From an uncultured Clostridia bacterium (GTDB lineage: Bacteria > Bacillota > Clostridia > UBA1381), in NCBI GenBank assembly GCA_934486495.1, contig CAKSPW010000046.1, forward strand, positions 1 through 18,324: 18,324 nucleotides of DNA. The letters run 5' to 3'. The stretch's first letter is position 1. Every line of letters begins with the position of its first letter. The position numbers and the translations under genes are program-made. The notes below the pieces were generated by a model. It ran no database searches and was not told the DNA's origin. It worked only from the letters and a program-made list of their open reading frames with translations. Below, in pieces: positions 1 through 7,627 of the stretch.

Positions 1-1070
1 TAAATATTTTTATCATCAGTCATTGTAATTTCAAATCCCGTATCGTATTTTTTCGGATAACCGTCCGACGCCATTACAACGCAGCAAGCCGCTCCTTTGC
101 TGAAGCGTATATCGGCGTCAGACAGCGTTTCATCGGCAACATGAATAAATATATCCAAAAGGTCACTCTCCAAAAGCGGAAGAACAACCTGCGTTTCCGG
201 GTCACCGAACCGACAGTTATACTCTATAACCTTAGGTCCGTTTTCAGTCAGCATAAGACCGAAATAAAGGCAACCCTTAAACGTTCTGCCCTCACTGTTC
301 ATAGCGTTTATTGTGGGAATAAAAATCTTTTCCATGCACTCTTTTGCAATCTTGTCTGTATAATACGGATTTGGTGCAACAGTGCCCATACCGCCGGTAT
401 TAAGCCCATTATCACCGTCAAGCGCACGCTTATGATCCATTGACGAAACCATTGGTACAACTGTTTTCCCGTCCGTAAACGAAAGAACCGAAACCTCCGG
501 ACCTGTCAGAAATTCTTCAATAACGATTCTCGAGCCGCTTTCGCCGAAAACCTTATCCTCCATCATCGAATGAACGGCGTCAAAAGCCTCCTCGCGGGTC
601 ATTGCGATTATAACGCCCTTGCCGAGCGCAAGTCCGTCAGCCTTTATAACGGTAGGAATGGGTGCGCTTTCAAGATACTCAAGTGCAGGCTCTGCCTCTG
701 TAAACACCTCATAACGTGCCGTCGGGATATTGTATTTTTTCATAAGGTCTTTTGAGAAAACCTTGCTCCCTTCGATTACTGCCGCATTTTTTTTCGGCCC
801 GAAGCATTTGATTCCTGCCGCTTCAAGCGCATCGACAGCGCCCAAAACAAGCGGGTCATCGGGTGCGACAACGGCAAAATCAATGCTGTTGTTTCTTGCA
901 AACTCAACAATTTTATCAATATCCTTTGCACCTATATCCACACACTCCGCATCTGCCGCAATTCCGCCGTTACCCGGCAATGCGTAAATCTTATCAGCCT
1001 TTGGGCTTTCCTTTATTTTTTTGATAATGGCGTGCTCTCGTCCGCCACCGCCTACTACCATAATATTCAT
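1..1070 (-). CDS. purD: Phosphoribosylamine-glycine ligase (GAR synthetase), 3' end cut by window
   Basis: Joins 5-phosphoribosylamine to glycine with ATP to give GAR, the second step of purine synthesis, in the cytosol. The ATG at 1070 follows GGAGG by about 8 bases. The N terminus MNIMVVGGGGREHAI is the family signature, and IKADGLALGKGV, the GDPE segment (CRFGDPETQVVLP) and the C-terminal SDGYPKKYDTGFEI are standard ATP-grasp GARS elements. About 356 codons are present; the family is usually near 420 residues, so roughly 60 residues lie outside the window. The frame is open to base 1. It is set 243 bases downstream of purV, beyond a terminator, and has its own promoter, so it is the most independently expressed gene of the pathway here. 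Confidence 0.96.
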   Translation of the reverse strand, partial: MNIMVVGGGGREHAIIKKIKESPKADKIYALPGNGGIAADAECVDIGAKDIDKIVEFARNNSIDFAVVAPDDPLVLGAVDALEAAGIKCFGPKKNAAVIEGSKVFSKDLMKKYNIPTARYEVFTEAEPALEYLESAPIPTVIKADGLALGKGVIIAMTREEAFDAVHSMMEDKVFGESGSRIVIEEFLTGPEVSVLSFTDGKTVVPMVSSMDHKRALDGDNGLNTGGMGTVAPNPYYTDKIAKECMEKIFIPTINAMNSEGRTFKGCLYFGLMLTENGPKVIEYNCRFGDPETQVVLPLLESDLLDIFIHVADETLSDADIRFSKGAACCVVMASDGYPKKYDTGFEITMTDDKNI

Positions 1071-1101
1071 AAGCTGTACCTCCGTAAAATTCGCTTAATT
1101 A

Positions 1102-1130
1102 AGTATATAACAAATATTGCGTATTGTCAA
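1102..1130 (-). promoter_or_regulatory. Sigma-A promoter of purD
   Basis: Reading the minus strand, TTGACA (1130-1125) is followed by 17 bases and then TATACT (1107-1102), one base off the consensus -10. The predicted start site near 1095 would leave a leader of only about 25 bases before the purD ATG at 1070. That leaves no room for a riboswitch. Not tested experimentally. Confidence 0.75.
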
Positions 1131-1167
1131 CACAAAAGTGTCAAATTCGTCATTATTCGCATATAAT

Positions 1168-1193
1168 ATATTGCGGATAACAATCCGTAATAT
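1168..1193. repeat. Inverted repeat upstream of the purD promoter (possible operator)
   Basis: The arms ATATTGCGGAT (1168-1178) and ATCCGTAATAT (1183-1193) are complementary at 10 of 11 positions around a 4-base centre. The centre is about 50 bases upstream of the purD -35 box, a position that would suit an activator, a distal operator, or just a hairpin in read-through RNA. The core GGATAACAATCC resembles LacI-family operators, but no regulator is identified. Confidence 0.4.
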
Positions 1194-1225
1194 GCTTCTT
1201 ATCCGATAAATGCCCCCCGGATTGT

Positions 1226-1252
1226 CGGGCGTTCGCCTTGTGTGTACGCCCG
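1226..1252. repeat. GC-rich hairpin between purV and purD
   Basis: CGGGCGT (1226-1232) and ACGCCCG (1246-1252) form a perfect 7-bp stem with a 13-base loop. It is flanked by ATGCC/GGCAT, which could extend the structure. There is no T-run on the minus strand, so it is not an intrinsic terminator by itself. It may protect the 3' end of the purE-purV transcript. Confidence 0.4.
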
Positions 1253-1267
1253 GCATAAAGCTTTGCT

Positions 1268-1319
1268 CACTAAAAGGACTGCTGCAAAGAATAAATGCAA
1301 CAGCCCGTATTTTTTAGTG
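1268..1319 (-). terminator. Hairpin terminator after purV
   Basis: On the minus strand GGGCTGTTGC (1306-1297) pairs with GCAGCAGTCC (1085+200, i.e. 1285-1276) with two G-U pairs and an 11-base loop, followed by TTTT. An outer stem CACTAAAA/TTTTAGTG (1319-1312 and 1275-1268) extends it and includes the purV stop codon at 1316-1314. The opposite strand carries six T's after the stem, so the element could act in both directions. It should limit read-through from the purE-purV operon into purD. Confidence 0.6.
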
Positions 1320-2495
1320 GTGGAAAAGACGAATGTGATTAAACGCCATAACCATATTATATTTATTGCAAGCGTCTATAACGTTATCGTCACGAATAGA
1401 ACCGCCCGGCTGTGCAACGTATGAAACACCGCTCTTTGCCGCACGTTCGATATTATCGCCGAACGGGAAAAATGCGTCACTGCCAAGACTTACGCCGGTA
1501 ATTTTTGATAAATAGTCCTTTTTTTCTTCTCTTGTAAGCTTTTCGGGACGTGTTTTGAAAAGCTTCTGCCATTCGCCGTCAGCCAAAAGCTCATCACAAT
1601 CATCCGAAATATATATATCAATCGCATTATCTCTGTCGGGACGCTTTACGGTATCCAAAAACGGAAGCGATAAAACCTTATCATGCTGTCTTAAATGCCA
1701 TATATCGGCCTTGTTTCCTGCAAGACGTGTGCAGTGAATACGTGACTGCTGACCTGCGCCGACGCCGATAGCCTGTCCGTCCTTTGCATAGCATACGGAG
1801 TTTGACTGCGTATATTTAAGAGTGATAAGCGCAATAATCAAATCTCTTTTTGCTTCGGGAGTAAGATTTTTGTTTTCCGTTACAATCTCCGAAAGAGCCG
1901 ACTCGTCGATAACAACATTGTTTCTTCCCTGCTCAAACGTGATTCCGTAAACCTGTTTTTTCTCTATCGGTTCGGGAACGTAATCGGGGTCGATTTTAAT
2001 AACGTTGTAGCTGCCCTTTCTCTTGTTTTTAAGAATTTCAAGAGCTTCGTCATCATAGTCGGGTGCAATTACTCCGTCAGACACTTCACGTGCAATAAGA
2101 CGTGCCGTAACAACGTCACACTTATCGGAAAGAGCAATAAAATCGCCGAATGACGACATTCTGTCAGTACCTCTCGCACGTGCATATGCGCACGCAAGCG
2201 GTGATGAGTCAAGACCCTCAACATCATCTACAAAGCAAGCCTTTTTAAGCTTATCGTCAAGCTTGTTTCCGACAGCCGCCGAGGTAGGGCTTACGTGCTT
2301 GAATGATGCGGCGCACATCATACCCGTTGCCGCCTTAAGCTCCTTTACAAGCTGATAGCTGTTGAGCGCATCGAGAAAATTTATATATCCCGGTCTGCCG
2401 TTTAAAATTTCAAGCGGGAGAGAGCCGTTTTCCATATAAATTTTTGCCGGCACCTGATTCGGATTACAGCCGTATTTGAGTTCAAATTCTTTCAT
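1314..2495 (-). CDS. purV: Stand-alone AICAR formyltransferase (PurV-type, transformylase half of PurH)
   Basis: Transfers a formyl group from 10-formyl-tetrahydrofolate to AICAR (ZMP), giving FAICAR, the ninth step of IMP synthesis. The 393 residues match the AICARFT domain of PurH: a CNPNQVPAKIY start, FKHVSP with the catalytic Lys66-His67 pair, ARARGTDRMSSFGDF, TLKYTQSNSVCYAKDGQ, GAGQQSRIHCTRLAG, and SDAFFPFGD/QPGGSIRD near the C terminus. The MGS-like IMP cyclohydrolase domain that occupies the first ~200 residues of normal PurH is absent, and no trace lies upstream because the preceding gene is a PurO-type cyclohydrolase. GGAGG sits 6 bases before the ATG, and the gene follows purO by 13 bases. 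The ZTP riboswitch of this operon senses a derivative of this enzyme's substrate. Often annotated simply as purH. Confidence 0.92.
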   Translation of the reverse strand: MKEFELKYGCNPNQVPAKIYMENGSLPLEILNGRPGYINFLDALNSYQLVKELKAATGMMCAASFKHVSPTSAAVGNKLDDKLKKACFVDDVEGLDSSPLACAYARARGTDRMSSFGDFIALSDKCDVVTARLIAREVSDGVIAPDYDDEALEILKNKRKGSYNVIKIDPDYVPEPIEKKQVYGITFEQGRNNVVIDESALSEIVTENKNLTPEAKRDLIIALITLKYTQSNSVCYAKDGQAIGVGAGQQSRIHCTRLAGNKADIWHLRQHDKVLSLPFLDTVKRPDRDNAIDIYISDDCDELLADGEWQKLFKTRPEKLTREEKKDYLSKITGVSLGSDAFFPFGDNIERAAKSGVSYVAQPGGSIRDDNVIDACNKYNMVMAFNHIRLFHH

Positions 2496-2508
2496 TTTCG
2501 TCCTCCAT

Positions 2509-3228
2509 TTATGCGTTTGTGTTTACCATTCTGTTTTCTGTCTTTCCGCTTTGAAGATCCGTATATCTTACATAAAGCGAAATTCTGTTGTTTTTATCGA
2601 GATTATCCCAAATTTCATTGAAAAACTCATCAATATCGTTCGGAATACTTACTCTTTCAGGCTCGCCGAGGAATGTTGGTATCGGATTTCCGTCCGTAAC
2701 ATACGTATGAATAAAGCTGCCTGTTCCGCAAAGGGCGGGATAATCGAAAGTGTATCTTGAGCAAGCCGAGCCGTTTTCGTCAGCACTTTTTAAAATGCTC
2801 ATTTTATATGTAAAATCACCGTCCGAAAAATCAAGCATTCCGCTTATTCTCGGTGTAAAGTTCGGCTTGTCGGGTTCAAACTCACGAGTTTTTAGTGCAT
2901 CCTCAAAGCTTTTTCCGTCCTTTACAAAATCGTAAATCGTGTCTGTTTGGTCACCGTTTGTTACAATGAGCTTGCTGCCGAGCTTTCTTATGGGAGAGTA
3001 AATTATAAGTGACGGGTCTTCAACCTTTGATGCGTCAAACGGATGAATAACAACCTCATCGCCGTTTTCAATAAAAACTCTGTTTCTCGAATTTTCGCTT
3101 CTGCCCATTATAAAATAGGCGCAAACAGCCGATTTTCCGTCCTGCGACTTGCCTATCACAATTCCTCTGCCGACATACGGATTTCCCGAAATTGCCTCTT
3201 TCATGGTTTTTGTTTCGTATACGTTCAT
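2509..3228 (-). CDS. purO: PurO-type IMP cyclohydrolase
   Basis: Predicted to close the ring of FAICAR to IMP, the tenth and last step. The 239-residue protein fits the PurO family (Pfam IMP_cyclohyd, first described in archaea and also found in Clostridia): NPYVGRGIVIG (16-26), YFIMGRSENSRNR (38-50), VTNGDQTDTIYD (89-100), FTPRISG and the C-terminal SLYVRYTDLQSGKTE. It is unrelated to the cyclohydrolase domain of bacterial PurH. The ATG overlaps the purN TGA as ATGA, and AAGGAA lies 8 bases upstream, so translation is probably coupled to purN. A second Met at residue 9 is a weaker start. Its position directly before the stand-alone AICAR formyltransferase supports the role, which I assign from family resemblance. 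Confidence 0.9.
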   Translation of the reverse strand: MNVYETKTMKEAISGNPYVGRGIVIGKSQDGKSAVCAYFIMGRSENSRNRVFIENGDEVVIHPFDASKVEDPSLIIYSPIRKLGSKLIVTNGDQTDTIYDFVKDGKSFEDALKTREFEPDKPNFTPRISGMLDFSDGDFTYKMSILKSADENGSACSRYTFDYPALCGTGSFIHTYVTDGNPIPTFLGEPERVSIPNDIDEFFNEIWDNLDKNNRISLYVRYTDLQSGKTENRMVNTNA

Positions 3229-3833
3229 TGGTTTTGTTCCTTTCCGTCAATAATTTCTCCCGACACCTGCTCCGCCGCACGAGGAAGTAAAATCCACTCG
3301 GCATTTTCCATAACTCTTTTCTGTAAACTCTCCGCCGTATCTCCGGCTTCTATCTCTACCGCTTTTTGAAGAATTATCTCACCGCCGTCGGGGATTTCGT
3401 TTACAAAATGAACCGTAGCGCCCGTAACCTTTACACCGCGCTCAAGTGCTGCCTCATGGACGTGAAGTCCGTAAAAGCCTTTCCCGCAAAACGACGGAAT
3501 AAGCGACGGATGTACATTTATTATTCTTCTCGGATATCTTGAGGTAAAATTCTCGCTCAAAATGCACATAAAGCCGGCAAGAATTATAAAGTCAATATTG
3601 TTTTTGTCAAGAACGCTTACGAGTTTTTCTTCAAATTCCTCCTGAGATACGCCTTTTTTTATGACAACCTCGGATTTTATACCTGCCTTTTCCGCACGTT
3701 TTAACGCATATGCGTCAGCGTTATTCGAAACAACAAGCACAATTTCTCCGCTTTTGAGTTCATCAGAGTCAATAAGCGCCTGAAGATTTGTTCCGCCGCC
3801 CGATACAAAAACGGCAATTCGTGCCTTTAGCAT
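3225..3833 (-). CDS. purN: Phosphoribosylglycinamide formyltransferase (GAR transformylase, folate-dependent)
   Basis: Converts GAR to FGAR with 10-formyl-tetrahydrofolate, the third step. The 202 residues are typical for PurN. Visible motifs are VSGGGTNLQAL (phosphate loop, 10-20), IINVHPSLIPSF with the catalytic Asn106 and His108, and VHFVNEIPDGGEIILQ with the catalytic Asp149. The ATG overlaps the last codons of purM by 7 bases and has GGAG 7 bases upstream. Its TGA overlaps the purO ATG. Both PurN and PurV consume 10-formyl-THF, so the operon is sensitive to folate state at two steps, in line with the ZTP riboswitch. Confidence 0.96.
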   Translation of the reverse strand: MLKARIAVFVSGGGTNLQALIDSDELKSGEIVLVVSNNADAYALKRAEKAGIKSEVVIKKGVSQEEFEEKLVSVLDKNNIDFIILAGFMCILSENFTSRYPRRIINVHPSLIPSFCGKGFYGLHVHEAALERGVKVTGATVHFVNEIPDGGEIILQKAVEIEAGDTAESLQKRVMENAEWILLPRAAEQVSGEIIDGKEQNQ

Positions 3834-4855
3834 ATAATCACTCCGTCCTCGCTCTTTGCGATTTCGCCGATTATGTATGCGTCCTCGCCGTTTGCTCTGA
3901 GTATTTCAAGCGATTTGTTCGCATCCTCCTTTGCAACAACAACGCTCATGCCGACACCCATGTTGTAGGTGTTGAACATATCACGCTCGGGTATGTTGCC
4001 CTCTTTTGCGATAAGGTCGAATACGGGAAGAATTTTAATTGCGCTTTTTTCGATTTTTGCAGAATATCCCTTAGGAATACTTCTGGGAATATTCTCGTAA
4101 AAACCGCCGCCTGTTATATGCGAAACCGCCTTTACGGTTACCTTATCAAACAGCGCAAGCATGGATTTTACATATATCTTTGTCGGTGTTAAAAGCGTTT
4201 CGCCTATTGTAGAGCCGTTAAACTCACTGAATATTCTGTCGCTCTTTCCTATTTCAAACACCTTTCTGACAAGCGAAAATCCGTTTGAATGAACACCGCT
4301 CGACGCAAGTGCAATTATAACATCGCCCTCTTTAACAGCTGAATTGTCAAGCACCTTGCTTTTATCGACAACACCTACCGAAAAACCTGCGAGGTCATAC
4401 TCGTCCTCGGGATAGAATCCGGGCATTTCAGCCGTTTCGCCGCCTATGAGCGAACAGCCTGACTGAACACAGCCCTCGGCAATACCCGAAACTATATCCG
4501 CTATCTTTTCGGGATAGTTCTTTCCGCAAGCAATATAGTCAAGGAAGAAAAGCGGCTTTGCTCCGCAGCAGATTATATCGTTTACGCACATAGCAACGCA
4601 GTCAATTCCGACAGTATTGTGCTTGTCGAGAAGAAATGCCATTTTAAGCTTTGTTCCCACTCCGTCCGTTCCGCTTACCAAAACAGGCTTTGTAATACCT
4701 GTCATATCAAGCTCAAAAAGTCCGCCGAAGCCGCCTATTACAGACGCAGCTCCCGTTCTTTTTATATGTTCCTTCATAAGCTCAACCGCCTTGTAGCCGG
4801 CTGTTATGTCAACACCTGCTGCTGCATAGCTGTCCGATTTTGAAGATGTATTCAT
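3827..4855 (-). CDS. purM: Phosphoribosylformylglycinamidine cyclo-ligase (AIR synthetase)
   Basis: Closes the imidazole ring of FGAM to give AIR with ATP, the fifth step. The protein of 342 residues shows AAGVDITAGYKAVELMK (11-28), LVSGTDGVGTKLKMAF (59-74), CVNDIICCGAKPLFFLDY, IGGETAEMPGFY and HITGGGFYENIPR, all normal PurM elements. I use the ATG at 4855, which gives the usual family N terminus. An in-frame TTG at 4879 would add eight residues but has no ribosome binding site before it. AAAGGA lies about 12 bases before 4855, a rather long spacing. The gap from purF is 39 bases. Confidence 0.95.
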   Translation of the reverse strand: MNTSSKSDSYAAAGVDITAGYKAVELMKEHIKRTGAASVIGGFGGLFELDMTGITKPVLVSGTDGVGTKLKMAFLLDKHNTVGIDCVAMCVNDIICCGAKPLFFLDYIACGKNYPEKIADIVSGIAEGCVQSGCSLIGGETAEMPGFYPEDEYDLAGFSVGVVDKSKVLDNSAVKEGDVIIALASSGVHSNGFSLVRKVFEIGKSDRIFSEFNGSTIGETLLTPTKIYVKSMLALFDKVTVKAVSHITGGGFYENIPRSIPKGYSAKIEKSAIKILPVFDLIAKEGNIPERDMFNTYNMGVGMSVVVAKEDANKSLEILRANGEDAYIIGEIAKSEDGVIIC

Positions 4856-4894
4856 ATTTATAACAATTCCTTTCCGCAATCTTTTAAACCCGTC

Positions 4895-6319
4895 TTATTC
4901 CTTGCCGTTCCAGCAATATGTACAAAGCTTGCACGGCTCAATTCCTATCGCTTCGATAAGTCCCTCAAGCGACTGAAATTCAAGTGAGTCAAAATGCATA
5001 TCCTCACATATTTTCTTTCTTAAATTCTTGCCGCGCTCTGTTTGAGAGTCGGAATATTCATCTATATACTTAAAGCCTTCTTCTCCCTCAAGCTCCATTA
5101 TAACACGTCTTGCGATAAGCTCCATATCGTTTGTCGCACGAGAGAAGTTAAGATATTTACAGCCGTACATAATCGGCGGGCACGCTGAGCGCATATGAAC
5201 CGCCTTTGCGCCGTTTTCGTAAAGAAAATCAACCGTTTCCTTAAGCTGTGTTCCTCGTACAATTGAATCGTCAACAAACAAAAGCGACTTGTTCTGTATA
5301 AGCTCATGAACGGGAATTTGCTTCATTTTTGCTATCTTGTTTCTGTCCGTTTGATGCGAGGGCATAAAGCTTCTCGGCCATGTCGGCGTGTATTTTATAA
5401 ACGGTCTTGCAAACGGAAGCTTGCTTTCATTCGCATAGCCTATCGCATGAGGCGTTCCCGAATCCGGCACACCGCAAACATAGTCTATATCCTCCGCATT
5501 ATTTGCCGCTATATCGTTTTTAGCCATTATTCTGCCGTTCTTACAGCGCATTACCTCAACGTTTACTCCCTCGTAGTTTGACGTCGGATAGCCGTAATAC
5601 GACCAAAGGAATGAGCAGATACGCATTTTTTCACCCGGCTTTGCCAAAACCTCAAGCTTGTCCGCCGTAATAGAAACAATTTCTCCCGGACCAAGCTCCG
5701 TCTCGTCATCATAGCCAAGCTTTTTATATGCGAACGATTCAAACGAAACGCAGTATCCGTCCTCATTTTTTCCTATCAGAACCGGGAGTCTGCCGAGTCC
5801 GTCACGTGCGGCTATAAGAGTTCCGTCGTCCTTTAAAATAAGGATTGACGCAGAGCCCTCTATAACGCTTTGCGCAAATTTTATACCCGACACAAAATCG
5901 CTTTTCTGGTCTATCAGTGCGGAAATAAGCTCAACCGAATTGATTTTTCCGCCCGTACCCGTCAGAAAATGACCCGTTCCGTAATTAAGATAATCCTCGA
6001 TAAGCTTATCCGAATTATTAACCGCTCCGACAATTGCAATTGCATAAACGCCGAGATTTGAACGGATTAAAAGCGGCTGCGGATCGGTATCGCTTATACA
6101 GCCTATTGCCGATGTACCCTTCATTTCATCGAATATCTTTTCAAATTTCGTACGAAACGGTGAGTTTTCTATATTATGAATATCTCTCTGCAAGCCGCAT
6201 TCGCTGTCATACGCCGCCATACCGCCGCGCCTTGTACCCAAATGCGAGTGGTAGTCCGTTCCGAAAAATACGTCTGAAATTACGTCATGCTTGCTTACTG
6301 CTCCGAAAAATCCTCCCAT
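4895..6319 (-). CDS. purF: Amidophosphoribosyltransferase-like PurF with degenerate glutaminase domain
   Basis: Expected to make 5-phosphoribosylamine from PRPP, the committed step. The transferase half (about 235-474 of 474 residues) is intact: LLFVDDSIVRGTQ (346-358, PRPP loop), CGVPDSGTPHAIGYA, and cysteines at 235, 387 and 463/466/469 in the places of the 4Fe-4S ligands of Bacillus PurF. The N-terminal Ntn-hydrolase half is recognisable but lacks the glutaminase residues: it starts MGGFFG where active PurF has (M)CG, so Cys1 is Gly; Arg26 aligns with Leu27, Arg73 of HVRYxT with Ser76, and Asn101 with Val98. Only the Asp of ARDGLGRLP remains. The start at 6319 is chosen because AAAGGGGA lies about 10 bases before it; an ATG at 6340 would overlap that site. 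It probably uses free ammonia or a partner. I recall similar Gly-start PurF proteins in Clostridia but cannot check. Confidence 0.88.
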   Translation of the reverse strand: MGGFFGAVSKHDVISDVFFGTDYHSHLGTRRGGMAAYDSECGLQRDIHNIENSPFRTKFEKIFDEMKGTSAIGCISDTDPQPLLIRSNLGVYAIAIVGAVNNSDKLIEDYLNYGTGHFLTGTGGKINSVELISALIDQKSDFVSGIKFAQSVIEGSASILILKDDGTLIAARDGLGRLPVLIGKNEDGYCVSFESFAYKKLGYDDETELGPGEIVSITADKLEVLAKPGEKMRICSFLWSYYGYPTSNYEGVNVEVMRCKNGRIMAKNDIAANNAEDIDYVCGVPDSGTPHAIGYANESKLPFARPFIKYTPTWPRSFMPSHQTDRNKIAKMKQIPVHELIQNKSLLFVDDSIVRGTQLKETVDFLYENGAKAVHMRSACPPIMYGCKYLNFSRATNDMELIARRVIMELEGEEGFKYIDEYSDSQTERGKNLRKKICEDMHFDSLEFQSLEGLIEAIGIEPCKLCTYCWNGKE

Positions 6320-6366
6320 GATGAGCCTGTCCCCTTTCAATTATATGCATTTCGGAATAATTCTTC

Positions 6367-7077
6367 TTATTCACCCAAAAGTCTTCTAAGTATTTCGTTA
6401 TATGCGTCCTCTACGCCGCCGAGATCACGTCTGAATCTGTCCTTGTCGAGCTTTTCATGTGTTGTAATATCCCAAAATCTGCACGTATCGGGTGATATTT
6501 CGTCCGCCAAAACGATTTGTCCGTCAGCTGTTTTACCAAATTCAAGCTTGAAGTCGATAAGCTCGATATTTGCATCCTTTAAGTAGTTTGTAAGTATTTC
6601 GTTTATCTTAAGAGAATAGCTTGAGATAAGGTCAAGTTCTTCCTTTGTGCAATAGTTCATTGCAAGAATGTGATACTCGTTTACCATCGGGTCGCCGAGA
6701 GCATCATCCTTGTAGCAAAATTCAAGAACAGTCTTAGACATCTTTGTTCCCTCGGGAAGACCGAGTCTTTTTGCGAGTGAGCCTGCCGCAATGTTACGAA
6801 CGATAACCTCAAGCGGTACTATCGAAACTCTCTTAACAAGTGTTTCACGGTCGTTTAATTCCTCTACAAGATGAGTGGGAATACCGTTTTTCTCAAGAAG
6901 CTTCATCAAATGGTTTGTAACACGGTTGTTGATAACACCCTTACCCATGATTGTGCCCTTTTTCTCGCCGTTAAATGCTGTTGCATCGTCCTTATACGAT
7001 ACTATGCAAAGATTTTTATCGTCTGTTGCATAAACCTTTTTAGCCTTACCCTCGTACATTTGTTCTTTCTTTTCCAT
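6367..7077 (-). CDS. purC: Phosphoribosylaminoimidazole-succinocarboxamide synthase (SAICAR synthetase)
   Basis: Condenses CAIR with aspartate using ATP to give SAICAR. The 236 residues are the usual bacterial length. Motifs include MYEGKAKKVYATDD near the N terminus, SYKDDATAFNG (28-38), KGVINNRVTNHLM, VPLEVIVRNIAAGSLAKRLG, IELIDFKLEFGK and LADEISPDTCRFWD. The ATG follows AGGAGG by about 8 bases. It lies 18 bases after purE and 26 or more before purF. Only Met1 has a good ribosome binding site; Met7 is possible but less likely. Confidence 0.97.
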   Translation of the reverse strand: MEKKEQMYEGKAKKVYATDDKNLCIVSYKDDATAFNGEKKGTIMGKGVINNRVTNHLMKLLEKNGIPTHLVEELNDRETLVKRVSIVPLEVIVRNIAAGSLAKRLGLPEGTKMSKTVLEFCYKDDALGDPMVNEYHILAMNYCTKEELDLISSYSLKINEILTNYLKDANIELIDFKLEFGKTADGQIVLADEISPDTCRFWDITTHEKLDKDRFRRDLGGVEDAYNEILRRLLGE

Positions 7078-7095
7078 GATATATTCCTCCTGTTT

Positions 7096-7590
7096 TTATT
7101 TACTGTATTTATTTGTTATTTCCTCGTCCGCTTTTAAAACTGCGGCTTTGGCTTCATTTCTTTTCTCACTGAGCAGCACTGCCAATTCTTTATCCTCAAT
7201 TGCAAGCATTTGAACGGCAAGAATAGCCGCATTTTTTGCTCCGTCAATCGCAACTGTCGCAACAGGTATTCCCGGCGGCATCTGAACGGTTGACAAAAGT
7301 GCGTCCATTCCGTCAAGTACGGAAGCCTTAACAGGTATTCCGATAACCGGAAGCGTTGTGTTTGCCGCAATGGCACCTGCAAGATGAGCCGCTTTTCCGG
7401 CAGCCGCAATTATAACTCCGAATCCGTTTTCACGGGCATTTGAAGAAAACGCCTTTGCCTCCTCGGGTGTTCTGTGTGCGGAATATACGTGAACCTCAAA
7501 CGGTACACCGTACTCCTCCAGCACATCAAACGCTTTTTCCACAACGGGCAAATCAGAATTACTGCCCATTATTATCGCTACTTTTTTCAT
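7096..7590 (-). CDS. purE: 5-(carboxyamino)imidazole ribonucleotide mutase / AIR carboxylase
   Basis: First gene of the riboswitch-controlled operon; makes CAIR at the carboxylation step. The 164 residues show MGSNSDLPVVEKA (8-20), YSAHRTPEEA with the active-site His39, and AAAGKAAHLAGAIAA (62-76). The last stretch differs from the class I Escherichia coli motif AGAGGAAHLPG by carrying a Lys and an Ala, but lacks the class II vertebrate-type sequence, so whether it acts on N5-CAIR (needing PurK) or directly on AIR and CO2 cannot be settled here; no purK is in the window. The ATG at 7590 has AGGAG 8-9 bases before it; an in-frame GTG at 7599 would overlap that site and is rejected. Confidence 0.95.
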   Translation of the reverse strand: MKKVAIIMGSNSDLPVVEKAFDVLEEYGVPFEVHVYSAHRTPEEAKAFSSNARENGFGVIIAAAGKAAHLAGAIAANTTLPVIGIPVKASVLDGMDALLSTVQMPPGIPVATVAIDGAKNAAILAVQMLAIEDKELAVLLSEKRNEAKAAVLKADEEITNKYSK

Positions 7591-7627
7591 AAGAGCCACT
7601 CCTTTTTAAAACAAATATCCGCCGTAC

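Noticed and set aside
1134..1160. A second TTGACA upstream of the purD -35 box
   Set aside because: No acceptable -10 sequence lies 16-18 bases further on, so a second promoter is not supported.
1071..1313. A riboswitch in the purV-purD gap
   Set aside because: The hairpins match no riboswitch class I know, and most of them lie upstream of the predicted purD transcription start.
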